From assembly GCF_001435935.1 (NCBI RefSeq), contig NZ_AZGM01000137.1:28400-68386 (forward strand): DNA of 39,987 nt. The letters run 5' to 3'. Each line of letters opens with the position of its first letter. Positions within the stretch are counted from its first letter, which is position 1. This document shows, in pieces, positions 15,806 to 25,726 of the stretch. The position numbers and the translations under genes are program-made. The DNA comes from Limosilactobacillus panis DSM 6035. Lineage in GTDB: Bacteria > Bacillota > Bacilli > Lactobacillales > Lactobacillaceae. Below the pieces are notes generated by a model. The model was not told where the DNA came from. It searched no databases and saw only the letters and a program-made list of their open reading frames with translations.

Positions 15806-16444
15806 TTAAAAATCATCGTCTTTGGGCTTAGGGGGCATAACGTAAACGAAGTTGGGGTCAATTTGCTTGTCGAGGTCATCAAAGGCTTCCTGCATCTTTT
15901 TTTCCAGTTCAGCCTCATACTCTTCATTTAGCTTTTTCTTCCGGTCAACGTAAATCGGCTTGCCAAAAGCAATCTGACGTGGCTTCCGGGTAAAGAGTTG
16001 CCCAAACTTGAGGGGCCCCTGGTAGACTGCCGGAACGAGGGGCACGTTCGCCAATTTAGCAATCAGGGTTGCACCTCCCTTGAGCTTGTCTGAGTAACGG
16101 GAGCCACTAGGGAAAATAATTGTGGAAAGGTTACCGTTTCGTAAAAACTTCACCGGTGTTTTAATGGCTGATGGGCCGGGGTGCTTTCTGTCTACCGGAT
16201 AGGCATTTAGGGACCTCAAAAACCGACCCGCAATCGGGTTTTTAAATAACTCTTTTTTGGCCATAAAACTAAATTCCTTTGGCCAGACGGCAAGGGCCAA
16301 TAAAACGGGGTCCATCCATGTCCGGTGGGGTGCTACAATAATGTAGTTACCATCGGGGAGGTTTTCCCGATTATAGATACGGGTACGCCCGTTAATTAAC
16401 GTTAAAAATGGATTGACGATTTTTACTAAGAATGTGTAGAGCAT
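15806..16444 (-). CDS. plsC: 1-acyl-sn-glycerol-3-phosphate acyltransferase family protein
   Basis: PlsC-type enzymes acylate lysophosphatidic acid to phosphatidic acid at the membrane, supplying the substrate of CdsA. The 212-aa protein has the HX4D motif HRTWMD (40-45) and the glycerophosphate-binding motif in the form FPSGSR (111-116) instead of the common FPEGTR. The N-terminal stretch is hydrophobic and likely membrane-associated. GGAAG precedes its ATG on the minus strand. It is the only minus-strand metabolic gene in the window. The Glu-to-Ser change occurs in some relatives, so exact substrate is uncertain. Confidence 0.88.
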   Translation of the reverse strand: MLYTFLVKIVNPFLTLINGRTRIYNRENLPDGNYIIVAPHRTWMDPVLLALAVWPKEFSFMAKKELFKNPIAGRFLRSLNAYPVDRKHPGPSAIKTPVKFLRNGNLSTIIFPSGSRYSDKLKGGATLIAKLANVPLVPAVYQGPLKFGQLFTRKPRQIAFGKPIYVDRKKKLNEEYEAELEKKMQEAFDDLDKQIDPNFVYVMPPKPKDDDF

Positions 16445-16534
16445 TTTTATTCTTCCAATCTGTTTAAATGATACTTCAAAGCTAAAGTATGACTAAAAAA
16501 AGACTAACTTGCAAGGAGAAAAGGGGAAATAGCG

Positions 16535-17296
16535 ATGAATGAACCAACGAAATTATTACGTGGCGACGAGCGAATTGACCAACTATATAGTCAGGATGTC
16601 AAAATTATTCAGAGTCCGACTTGCTTTGCCTTTTCCCTCGATGCAGTTTTACTGGCCGACTTTGTCCGACCCAATCACCGCCACCTCCTGAAGACAGTCG
16701 ACTTGTGCGCCGGTAATGGGGCAGTGGGCCTCTTTCTTCATAACAAGTTGGGCGGGACCTTTACTGAAGTGGAAATCCAGGAGCGTCTAGCGGATATGGC
16801 CGCCCGCAGTATCCAACTCAACCAACTTGATGATCGTTACCGCGTTTTGAATATGGACATTGCTGATGTCTTTAACCAGGTGCCGAAGGATTCCGTCGAT
16901 GTGGTCCTCTGCAACCCACCTTATTTTCCCGTTACAGAAAAGAGTCAACGTAACCCCAACCGCTACCTTGCAATTGCCCGCCACGAGATTAAGACGAACT
17001 TCATGATGGTCGCAAAACAAATGAGTGGCCTGTTGAAAATGAACGGGCACGGATACCTGGTTCACCGTCCAGACCGATTAACAGAAATCATGACGACCCT
17101 TCAGGAACATCGCCTGGTTCCCAAACGGTTGCGTTTTATTTATCCAAAGCCCGGACGAGAAGCGAATATGATGCTGATTGAAGTGATCAAAGATGGAAAG
17201 CCGGGGGGGATGAAGGTCGTCCCGCCAATTATTGTCAACGGGGACGATGGGGAATACCTTCCGGCAGTGAGGAAGCTTTTATATGGCAAAGAATAA
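16535..17296 (+). CDS. trmN6: tRNA1(Val) adenine-N6 methyltransferase family protein (YabB/TrmN6)
   Basis: A 253-aa class I SAM-dependent methyltransferase. Motif I is DLCAGNGAVG (56-65) and motif IV is NPPY (127-130), the signature of N6-adenine methylation. The opening ERIDQLYSQDVKIIQSPTCFAFSLDAVLLADF matches the TrmN6/YabB group that modifies A37 of tRNA1(Val) in Escherichia coli; the target here is inferred. ATG 16535 follows AAGGGGAAA. Its end overlaps the GIY-YIG gene by 14 bases, the yabB-yazA arrangement of Bacillus. Confidence 0.9.
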   Translation: MNEPTKLLRGDERIDQLYSQDVKIIQSPTCFAFSLDAVLLADFVRPNHRHLLKTVDLCAGNGAVGLFLHNKLGGTFTEVEIQERLADMAARSIQLNQLDDRYRVLNMDIADVFNQVPKDSVDVVLCNPPYFPVTEKSQRNPNRYLAIARHEIKTNFMMVAKQMSGLLKMNGHGYLVHRPDRLTEIMTTLQEHRLVPKRLRFIYPKPGREANMMLIEVIKDGKPGGMKVVPPIIVNGDDGEYLPAVRKLLYGKE

Positions 17297-17603
17297 ACCT
17301 TACTATATCTACGTCTTATACTGTGCCGACGACAGCCTTTACTGTGGCTTCACCGACAATGTCCAACGGCGCTTTGACCAGCACCAGGCTTATAAGGGGG
17401 CTAAGTACACCCGTGTAAAGAGCCGTCACCCCCTCCGACTGATTTACCATCAAAAATTCAACAGTAAGAACGCTGCCCTCAGTGCGGAATACCATTTTAA
17501 GCACCAGCCCCGGTGGAAAAAGGATCGGTTCTTGAAGGCGCATGGAATCGACGTGGCACACTATTTTGCCTTAAACCATCAAAGCGCCAAAAGAAAAGGT
17601 TAA
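17283..17603 (+). CDS. GIY-YIG nuclease superfamily protein (YazA/UPF0213-like)
   Basis: A 106-aa single-domain protein with the GIY-YIG core: YYIYVLYCADDSLYCGFT, then the conserved arginines in NVQRRFDQH, AKYTRVKSRHPLRLIY, and glutamate in SAEYHFK. Family members are predicted DNA nucleases, but the cellular role of UPF0213 proteins is not settled. It overlaps trmN6 and is probably translated by coupling. It ends in a terminator that also contains the next gene's -35 box. Confidence 0.9.
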   Translation: MAKNKPYYIYVLYCADDSLYCGFTDNVQRRFDQHQAYKGAKYTRVKSRHPLRLIYHQKFNSKNAALSAEYHFKHQPRWKKDRFLKAHGIDVAHYFALNHQSAKRKG

Positions 17604-17630
17604 AAAGCTTGTCATTAGACAAGCTTTTTT
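17602..17630 (+). terminator. Intrinsic terminator after the GIY-YIG gene
   Basis: AAAAGCTTGTC pairs with GACAAGCTTTT around the loop ATTA (17614-17617), followed by the T run to 17630. Its ascending arm and loop supply the -35 box of the rpsB promoter. Confidence 0.9.
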
Positions 17631-17637
17631 GTATACT
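17609..17637 (+). promoter_or_regulatory. rpsB promoter embedded in the upstream terminator
   Basis: TTGTCA (17609-17614) and TATACT (17632-17637) are exactly 17 bases apart. The -35 lies in the stem and loop of the preceding terminator and the T run forms the spacer. Transcription should begin near 17644, leaving a leader of about 110 bases. Confidence 0.7.
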
Positions 17638-17643
17638 ATTAAA

Positions 17644-17740
17644 CGGTGTTTAATAACATATAACACACCTGTGACGATAAGAAGGGATGTGCCAATAGTG
17701 GTTCCCATTCTTAGACGACTCATGGGGAGGAAAAACAATT
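17644..17740 (+). promoter_or_regulatory. Structured rpsB leader, possible S2 autoregulatory site
   Basis: Two hairpins are visible. GGTGTTTA near 17645 pairs with TAACACACC near 17662 with a one-base bulge, and AAGAAGGGA pairs with TCCCATTCTT around a loop beginning TGTGCC. Ribosomal protein S2 represses its own operon through leader RNA in some bacteria; that this leader does so is inference. No intrinsic terminator lies within it, so control would act on translation. Confidence 0.4.
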
Positions 17741-17753
17741 TGGAGGTATTTTT

Positions 17754-18542
17754 ATGTCTGTTGTTACTATGAAGCAATTGCTTGAAGCAGGTGTCCACTT
17801 CGGTCACCAAACTCGTCGTTGGAACCCAAAGATGGAACAATACATCTTCACTGAACGTAACGGTATTTACATCATTGACTTACAAAAGACTGTTAAGCTG
17901 ATCGATACTGCTTACGACTACATGAAGAACGTTGCCGCTGATGGTGGGGTTGTTCTCTTTGTCGGCACCAAGAAGCAAGCGCAAGACTCTATTGAAGAAG
18001 AAGCTACCCGTGCAGGCCAATTCTATGTTAATCACCGTTGGTTAGGTGGTACTTTGACCAACTGGAAGACTATCCAATCCCGGATCGCTCGTCTGAAGGA
18101 ATTGAAGAAGATGTCTGAAGATGGCACTTTTGATGTTCTGCCAAAGAAGGAAGTTGCTGTTCTGACTAAGCAACGTGAAAAGCTGGAACGGTTTCTTGGC
18201 GGTATCGAAGACATGCCACGGATTCCAGACGTACTGTTCATCGTTGACCCACACAAGGAACAAATCGCTGTTAAGGAAGCACAAAAGCTGCACATTCCAA
18301 TCGTTGCCATGGTTGATACTAACACCGACCCAGATGACATCGACTACATAATTCCTTCTAACGATGACGCAATTCGTGCCGTTCGTCTGATTACTTCTAA
18401 GATGGCCGACGCAATTGTTGAAGGTAAGCAAGGTCAAGATGAAGCTCAACAAGCAGATGCGGATGCCGAAGAAACTGCTGAAGACACTACTGTTAGTGAA
18501 GATTCTCTGAAGAACCTTAAGAACAGTGTTGAAGGCAAGTAA
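17754..18542 (+). CDS. rpsB: 30S ribosomal protein S2
   Basis: S2 binds the 30S subunit late, together with S1 where present. The 262-aa protein starts [20 protein letters not shown] and contains the family signatures [28 protein letters not shown] and [14 protein letters not shown]-terminal acidic extension (about 225-262, rich in Asp, Glu and Gln) is typical of lactobacilli. ATG 17754 follows GGAGG. It heads the rpsB-tsf pair, with a terminator-like hairpin between the two genes. Confidence 0.98.
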   Translation: MSVVTMKQLLEAGVHFGHQTRRWNPKMEQYIFTERNGIYIIDLQKTVKLIDTAYDYMKNVAADGGVVLFVGTKKQAQDSIEEEATRAGQFYVNHRWLGGTLTNWKTIQSRIARLKELKKMSEDGTFDVLPKKEVAVLTKQREKLERFLGGIEDMPRIPDVLFIVDPHKEQIAVKEAQKLHIPIVAMVDTNTDPDDIDYIIPSNDDAIRAVRLITSKMADAIVEGKQGQDEAQQADADAEETAEDTTVSEDSLKNLKNSVEGK

Positions 18543-18563
18543 TTTAAAAAACGATTAATACTT

Positions 18564-18617
18564 GGGCTGTTTTGTGTTATGGACCATTGTGGCCCTGAGT
18601 ACAAACAGTCCTTTTTT
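18564..18617 (+). terminator. Hairpin with T run between rpsB and tsf
   Basis: GGGCTGTTT (from 18564) pairs with AAACAGTCC (18603-18611) with one mismatch, followed by six T. It probably ends a share of rpsB transcripts and so sets S2 and EF-Ts levels separately. No strong tsf promoter is evident after it, which favours read-through. Confidence 0.65.
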
Positions 18618-18653
18618 GTAAAACTTATTAACTGTTAAAGGAGAGACTCTGTC

Positions 18654-20325
<1,672 letters not shown>

Positions 20326-20328
20326 ATT

Positions 20329-20889
20329 ATGGCATCGAGTAAAGAAATCTTAAATGACGCAAAAACAAAGATGAAGAAGTCGGGGGAAGCATTACAAAGA
20401 ACCCTAGCTGATATCCGGGCGGGGCAAGCCAATGCCAGCCTCTTGAACTCTGTTAAGGTCGAATACTATGGGGCAGAAACGCCACTGAACCAAGTTGCTT
20501 CGATCACGATTCCGGAAGCACGGCAGTTACTGATTACCCCGTACGACGAAAGCATTTTGGAGGAAATTGAGCGGGCAATCTATGCCTCTAACCTTGGCCT
20601 GACGCCACAAAACGACGGCAGTGCGATTCGTTTGATTATTCCGCAATTAACTGAAGACCGGCGCAAGGAACTGGTTAAGGACGTTAAAGCGGAGTTGGAA
20701 AAGTCTAAGGTAGCGGTTCGTAATGTTCGTCGTGAAGCCATGGATGACCTGAAGAAGGGCAACAAGAATGGTGACTTCAATGATGACGAATTCCACGACC
20801 TAGAAAAGAAGGTCCAGGACGAAACGGACGCTGGAATTAATAACCTGGAATCAATTGCCGCAGATAAGGAAAAGGAATTGCTCCAATAA
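20329..20889 (+). CDS. frr: Ribosome recycling factor
   Basis: Frr, with EF-G, splits post-termination ribosomes. The 186-aa protein shows the conserved blocks [32 protein letters not shown], and the C-terminal [11 protein letters not shown] helix. ATG 20329 follows GAGGGAG inside the end of pyrH. Confidence 0.97.
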   Translation: MASSKEILNDAKTKMKKSGEALQRTLADIRAGQANASLLNSVKVEYYGAETPLNQVASITIPEARQLLITPYDESILEEIERAIYASNLGLTPQNDGSAIRLIIPQLTEDRRKELVKDVKAELEKSKVAVRNVRREAMDDLKKGNKNGDFNDDEFHDLEKKVQDETDAGINNLESIAADKEKELLQ

Positions 20890-20902
20890 ACATTTACCTG
20901 CT

Positions 20903-20931
20903 AGGGGATGGCCCGCGCTGTCCCTTTTTTT
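20903..20931 (+). terminator. Intrinsic terminator after frr
   Basis: AGGGGAT and GTCCCT arms flank a GC-rich loop (GGCCCGCGCT), followed by seven T. Confidence 0.75.
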
Positions 20932-20970
20932 GTTATTAGATATAAATTTTTGCTAAAAAGCGGCCGTGAG

Positions 20971-21000
20971 TTGATAATTCATCGACGGGAGCTTTATAAT
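20971..21000 (+). promoter_or_regulatory. uppS promoter
   Basis: TTGATA (20971-20976) and a perfect TATAAT (20995-21000) are 18 bases apart, about 50 bases upstream of the uppS start. It probably drives uppS-cdsA-rseP-proS. Confidence 0.75.
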
Positions 21001-21053
21001 TAATTAGCGCTTTGTTTAAAATTATTCATTTGCCATAGTATGGAGGGAGAAAT

Positions 21054-21818
21054 TTGTTTTCTAAAAGAAAAACCGCTGGTGATGAGCCAGAATTAGACCC
21101 GCAGCGCGTTCCACAACATATTGCGATCATCATGGACGGCAATGGACGGTGGGCCCAAAAACGGCACCTGCCCCGGGTTGCCGGTCATAAGCAGGGAATG
21201 CAGACCGTCAAGACTGTTGCTATTGCGGCTAGTAAATTAGGAGTCAAGGTCTTATCCCTATATGCTTTTTCTACCGAGAATTGGAAGCGGCCGAGCAGTG
21301 AAGTCAATTACCTGATGCAACTGCCGATTCGCTTTTTCTCAACCTTTGTTCCGGACCTGATTAAAAACAACGTCCAGGTAATGGTGATGGGCGATACAAG
21401 TAAGCTGCCTGTTCAGACCCAGCAAGCGGTCCGCAATGCCATTAGGGACACCGCCAAATGTGATGGGATGGTGCTTAACTTTGCCTTAAACTATGGGAGT
21501 CGTGATGAAATTACGCGGGCCATGTGCCAGATTGCCGGTGAGGTAAAAGAAGGCCAACTTTCACCAGATGATATTAACGAAGAAACAATTAGCCGCCATC
21601 TTATGTCTGGCAGCCTGGGATCACTTGCCGACCCCGATCTCCTGATTCGAACCAGTGGCGAAGAACGAATTAGTAACTTTATGCTATGGCAAATCGCTTA
21701 TAGTGAACTTGAATTTGTGCCAGAACACTGGCCAGACTTTAATGCTGAATCATTAAAGCAGGCTATTGTAGAGTTTCAAGGACGTCACCGTCGCTTTGGC
21801 GGATTAGAGAACCAATAG
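21054..21818 (+). CDS. uppS: Undecaprenyl diphosphate synthase (isoprenyl transferase)
   Basis: UppS adds eight isopentenyl units to farnesyl diphosphate, giving the C55 lipid carrier for cell-wall synthesis. The 254-aa cis-prenyltransferase has the catalytic D28 in IIMDGNGRWAQKR, the SLYAFSTENWKRP motif, and the C-terminal DLLIRTSGEERISNFMLWQ block. The start is TTG 21054, five bases after GGAGGGA; the nearby ATG at 21040 is in another frame. Its substrate comes from the mevalonate route, represented here by mvaS. Confidence 0.96.
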   Translation: MFSKRKTAGDEPELDPQRVPQHIAIIMDGNGRWAQKRHLPRVAGHKQGMQTVKTVAIAASKLGVKVLSLYAFSTENWKRPSSEVNYLMQLPIRFFSTFVPDLIKNNVQVMVMGDTSKLPVQTQQAVRNAIRDTAKCDGMVLNFALNYGSRDEITRAMCQIAGEVKEGQLSPDDINEETISRHLMSGSLGSLADPDLLIRTSGEERISNFMLWQIAYSELEFVPEHWPDFNAESLKQAIVEFQGRHRRFGGLENQ

Positions 21819-21834
21819 GGAGGATGTTTTAAAA

Positions 21835-22620
21835 GTGAAGACGAGAATTATCACGGCGGTGATTGCCCTAGCCATCTTTATCCCACTGATAATTTATGGT
21901 GGTTGGCCGTTAACGATTGCTGCAGTTGTGTTAGGAATCATTGCAATGTCAGAAGTACTTGTAATGAAGCGGATGTTTGTAATTTCTTTTGAGGCGATTG
22001 TTAGCTACCTGGGAGTAGCTCTATTAATCTTGCCAGATAACTGGCTGGATTTCTTACCTAGTGTGGCTACCCGCTGGTTTGGCTTCTATTTGTTGGTCGT
22101 TTTATTACTTCTCCACACCGTCTTGCGAAAGCAACGCTTTACCTTTGACGATGCGGGAGTAATTACATTGGCAATGTTGTACATTGGGATGGGATTCCAC
22201 TACTTTGTAGCCGCCCGGGCGATTAATTTCCAGACCCTGTTGTACGGGATGCTGATTGTCTGGATTACTGATAGTGGCGCTTACCTGATTGGTAGAAAGC
22301 TCGGGAGAAATAAGCTAGCACCGAAGATCAGTCCCAACAAGACTTTGGAAGGGTCGATTGGTGGGACCATTTCGGCAACCATTATTTTGGCAATCTACCT
22401 TTACCTGTTCCCGGTTGGTGATGGCTTTGTTACCATGATTATCCTGACACTGATCCTGTCAATTATGGGGCAATTGGGTGACCTGATTGAATCGTCATTA
22501 AAACGATACTATGGCGTTAAGGATTCCGGGAAGATTCTACCCGGTCATGGAGGAATCCTGGACCGTTTTGACAGTATGTTAATCGTCATGCCACTTCTGC
22601 ACATGGTTGGTATTATTTAA
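21835..22620 (+). CDS. cdsA: Phosphatidate cytidylyltransferase
   Basis: CdsA makes CDP-diacylglycerol from phosphatidic acid and CTP in the membrane. The 261-aa polytopic protein has about seven hydrophobic segments, the SPNKTLEGSIGG motif, and the CDS signature around KILPGHGGILDRFDSM close to the C-terminus. The GTG start at 21835 follows GGGAGGATG. The order uppS-cdsA-rseP-proS-polC is conserved in Firmicutes. Confidence 0.96.
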   Translation: MKTRIITAVIALAIFIPLIIYGGWPLTIAAVVLGIIAMSEVLVMKRMFVISFEAIVSYLGVALLILPDNWLDFLPSVATRWFGFYLLVVLLLLHTVLRKQRFTFDDAGVITLAMLYIGMGFHYFVAARAINFQTLLYGMLIVWITDSGAYLIGRKLGRNKLAPKISPNKTLEGSIGGTISATIILAIYLYLFPVGDGFVTMIILTLILSIMGQLGDLIESSLKRYYGVKDSGKILPGHGGILDRFDSMLIVMPLLHMVGII

Positions 22621-22632
22621 GGAAGGGATTCT

Positions 22633-23907
22633 GTGATAATAACAATTATTACGTTTATCATCGTTTTTGGGGTTCTCGTGCTTGTTCACGAATTTGGCCA
22701 CTACTACTTTGCCAAACGGGCTGGTATCCTGGTTCGTGAATTTTCAATCGGGATGGGCCCCAAAATTTGGTGGAAGAGAAAAAATGGTACGACCTATACC
22801 GTCCGCATTCTTCCGGTTGGTGGCTATGTTCGCCTGGCGGGAAATGACGATGAAGACGAAGAGGAGATGCGACCAGGGACCCCACTCACTTTACAATTAA
22901 ACGGCCAAAATAAGGTTGTCACCATCAACACTAGTTCGAAGTCGACCCTGTTTCAGGGTATCCCCCTTCAGCTAGTGGACAGTGACTTGACGGATGGCTT
23001 ATGGATCAAGGGCTTTGTTAATGGCAACGAAAGTGAGGTCAAGACTTATGAGGTTGACCACGACGCCGTGGTCATTGAACGTGACGGTACCCAGGTTCAG
23101 ATTGCTCCCCGTGATGTTCAGTTTCAGTCAGCTAGTCTGCCTGCGCGGATGATGACTAACTTTGCGGGGCCGATGAATAATTTCATCTTGTCACTACTGG
23201 TGTTTATCGTCCTGGGCTTTACCCTTGCTGGGGTTCCGACCAACAGCAACCAGATTGGAAAGGTTAACGCCAACTCGGTGGCGGCACGCGCGGGCTTGAA
23301 GGCCGGTGACCGGATCACTCATGTGGGTAAGGTCCGGGTCAACAACTGGTCAGAACTGGCCACTAATCTTTCCAGTAAACCGGGACAAAAAGTTCATCTT
23401 ACTTACCAGCGGGCTGGAAAAACAAAATCAGTCACCGTGAAACCGAAGATGGTTAAGCAGAGCAAGCAGAAAGTTGGTCAAATTGGGATTATCGAACAGC
23501 AAAAGACAGGAATCCAGGCCCGCCTGTTATTTGGCTGGCAACAGTTTGCCCAAGCTGGGACGCTGATCTTTAGTGTTTTAGGCCACATGTTTACCCACGG
23601 CTTCATCCTGAATGACCTGGGGGGCCCAGTAGCGATTTATGCGGGAACGTCCCAGGCGACCGCACTCGGGGTTAATGGTGTACTGAATTTCTTAGCCATG
23701 TTATCGATTAACTTGGGAATCGTAAACTTGTTGCCGATTCCAGCACTTGATGGTGGTAAACTACTACTAAACATTATCGAGGCAGTTATCAGAAGACCAA
23801 TCCCGGAGAAGGCCGAAGGAATTGTGACGATGATTGGATTTATGCTACTATTGATACTAATGATTTTGGTTACCTGGAATGACATTCAACGCTATTTCAT
23901 TCGGTAA
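22633..23907 (+). CDS. rseP: Site-2 zinc metalloprotease RseP/RasP (Eep family)
   Basis: An intramembrane protease that cleaves anti-sigma factors, remnant signal peptides and peptide pheromone precursors. The 424-aa protein has the active-site HEFGH (19-23) in the first membrane segment, a central PDZ domain (about 205-280: VNANSVAARAGLKAGDRIT), and the second metal motif LPIPALDGGKLLLN near the C-terminus, followed by a last membrane helix. GTG 22633 is five bases after GGAAGGG. Confidence 0.96.
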   Translation: MIITIITFIIVFGVLVLVHEFGHYYFAKRAGILVREFSIGMGPKIWWKRKNGTTYTVRILPVGGYVRLAGNDDEDEEEMRPGTPLTLQLNGQNKVVTINTSSKSTLFQGIPLQLVDSDLTDGLWIKGFVNGNESEVKTYEVDHDAVVIERDGTQVQIAPRDVQFQSASLPARMMTNFAGPMNNFILSLLVFIVLGFTLAGVPTNSNQIGKVNANSVAARAGLKAGDRITHVGKVRVNNWSELATNLSSKPGQKVHLTYQRAGKTKSVTVKPKMVKQSKQKVGQIGIIEQQKTGIQARLLFGWQQFAQAGTLIFSVLGHMFTHGFILNDLGGPVAIYAGTSQATALGVNGVLNFLAMLSINLGIVNLLPIPALDGGKLLLNIIEAVIRRPIPEKAEGIVTMIGFMLLLILMILVTWNDIQRYFIR

Positions 23908-23931
23908 TCGGGGGAATAAAGGAGAATAATG

Positions 23932-25671
23932 ATGAAGCAGTCAAAGATTTTAATACCAACCAAGAAAGAGGCCCCAAGTGATGTGGAGGCCCTCAGCCAT
24001 AAGATGATGGTCCGGGCAGGCTATATTTACCAAATCTCGTCAGGGGTGTGGTCATACCTGCCACTTGCTTATCGGGTTATCCGTAAAGTTGAACAAATCA
24101 TCCGAGAAGAGATGGACAAAGCGGGGGCTTACGAAATGATGATGCCTGCGCTTTTACCGTCCGAACTATGGAAACAGTCTGGTCGTTACGAAGCTTATGG
24201 TGATAACCTCTATAAGTTGAGCGACCGTAATGATCGTGAATTTGTTCTCGGCCCGACCCACGAGGAATCATTTACTGAAGTCCTTCGCGACAGTATTAAG
24301 TCCTATAAGAAGTTGCCACTGGTTGTTTACCAACTTCAGGATAAGTTCCGTGACGAAGACCGTCCGCGGTACGGCATTCTCCGGGGCAAGGAATTTGAGA
24401 TGCTGGACGGCTACTCTTTTGCTGCCGATGAAGCGGGCCTTGACGAAGCTTACCAGCAACAAGCTCAGGCCTACCGGAATATCTTTGACCGAGTTGGCTT
24501 GAAATACAAGATTATCCTGGCGGACTCCGGAACCATTGGCGGAGACAATTCTCAAGAATTTTCCGCCCCTGCCAAGGTGGGAGAGGACGTCATTGTTTAT
24601 ACGGATGGTGGTTACGCTGCCAACCTGGAAAAGGCTACTTCCAAGTTTAGTGGTGTTCAGCAAACCGCTGAACCAGCTGAACTGAAGAAGCAGGCGACAC
24701 CGGGTGCACATACGGTTGATGAGGCAGCTGAAAGCTTGGGCATTGATGCCAGCCAGATCTTGAAGTCGATGCTTTTCATGGCTAAAATGGGCGAAGACGA
24801 TTACCAACCGGTACTAGTCCTAATGCGCGGAAATGACGAGGTTAACGAGACTAAGGTGACTAACGAATTGGGGTGTGAAGACCTTGAAATAGCTAGTGAA
24901 GCAGACGCCGCTAAGTACCTCGGCGCTCACCCAGGTTCCTTGGGCCCGGTTGGCGTTGGTGAAGATGTTAAAATCCTGGCCGACAACTACGTGAAGGTCC
25001 TGGTCAATATGGCTTGTGGCGCCAACGATGATGGTTACCACTTCGTCAATGCTAATATTGACCGCGACTTCCGGGTTGACCAATTTGGTGACTTCCGGAA
25101 TGTTCAGGAAGGCGAAATTGCTCCTGACGGTCATCCAATCAAGTTTACGAACGGAATTGAAATTGGCCATATCTTCAAGTTAGGAACGGGTTACTCCGAA
25201 AAGCTTGGTGCAAAGGTCCTGGATAAGAACGGCCGTCTGGTTGACATGATTATGGGCTGCTATGGTATTGGGGTAACGCGGATGCTGTCGGCGGTTGCGG
25301 AGCAAAACGCTGATGAAAATGGTCTGGTTTGGCCAGACAGTATTGCCCCATTTGACGTGCATGTTATTCCAGTCAACGCTAAGAAGGAAGAACAGATGAA
25401 GATGGCAAACGACATCGAAGACCAGCTGACTAAGGCGGGATATGAAGTCTTAGTTGACGACCGGAAGGAACGTGCCGGTGTCAAGTTTGCTGATTCTGAC
25501 CTAATTGGGATTCCATTACGGGTTACGATTGGTAAGAAGGCTGCTGATGGAATTGTTGAAGTTAAGATTCGGAAGACCGGCGAGACGATTGAAGTCAAGC
25601 AAGCAGAACTTGTTAATACGGTTGGTATCTTACTGAAACAATTAGCTGACCAATCTGTTGATGATAAGTAA
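23932..25671 (+). CDS. proS: Prolyl-tRNA synthetase
   Basis: ProRS charges tRNA-Pro. The 579-aa bacterial-type class II enzyme has motif 2 (FRDEDRPRYGILRGKEFEM), an inserted YbaK-like editing domain that removes mischarged alanine (about 230-400), motif 3 (GCYGIGVTRMLSAV), and an anticodon-binding C-terminal domain. Two ATGs occur; 23932 is seven bases after GGAG and fits the family start MKQSK, while 23929 is only four bases away. No T-box is present, since the gap to rseP is 24 bases. Confidence 0.97.
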   Translation: MKQSKILIPTKKEAPSDVEALSHKMMVRAGYIYQISSGVWSYLPLAYRVIRKVEQIIREEMDKAGAYEMMMPALLPSELWKQSGRYEAYGDNLYKLSDRNDREFVLGPTHEESFTEVLRDSIKSYKKLPLVVYQLQDKFRDEDRPRYGILRGKEFEMLDGYSFAADEAGLDEAYQQQAQAYRNIFDRVGLKYKIILADSGTIGGDNSQEFSAPAKVGEDVIVYTDGGYAANLEKATSKFSGVQQTAEPAELKKQATPGAHTVDEAAESLGIDASQILKSMLFMAKMGEDDYQPVLVLMRGNDEVNETKVTNELGCEDLEIASEADAAKYLGAHPGSLGPVGVGEDVKILADNYVKVLVNMACGANDDGYHFVNANIDRDFRVDQFGDFRNVQEGEIAPDGHPIKFTNGIEIGHIFKLGTGYSEKLGAKVLDKNGRLVDMIMGCYGIGVTRMLSAVAEQNADENGLVWPDSIAPFDVHVIPVNAKKEEQMKMANDIEDQLTKAGYEVLVDDRKERAGVKFADSDLIGIPLRVTIGKKAADGIVEVKIRKTGETIEVKQAELVNTVGILLKQLADQSVDDK

Positions 25672-25674
25672 ATA

Positions 25675-25706
25675 AAATGTGGTACGGAATGGTACCACAT
25701 TTTTTA
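25675..25706 (+). terminator. Intrinsic terminator after proS
   Basis: AATGTGGTAC (25676-25685) pairs perfectly with GTACCACATT (25692-25701), followed by a T run to 25705. polC starts 20 bases later, so it depends on read-through or a weak promoter I could not place. Confidence 0.85.
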
Positions 25707-25726
25707 AGTAGGAGGGCTTAGGAAAA

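Noticed and set aside
23908-23931. T-box control of proS
   Set aside because: Only 24 bases separate rseP from proS, too short for a T-box leader.
24268-24807. Open 179-codon frame on the minus strand inside proS
   Set aside because: Antisense shadow of a well-supported gene, with no initiation signals or recognisable domains.
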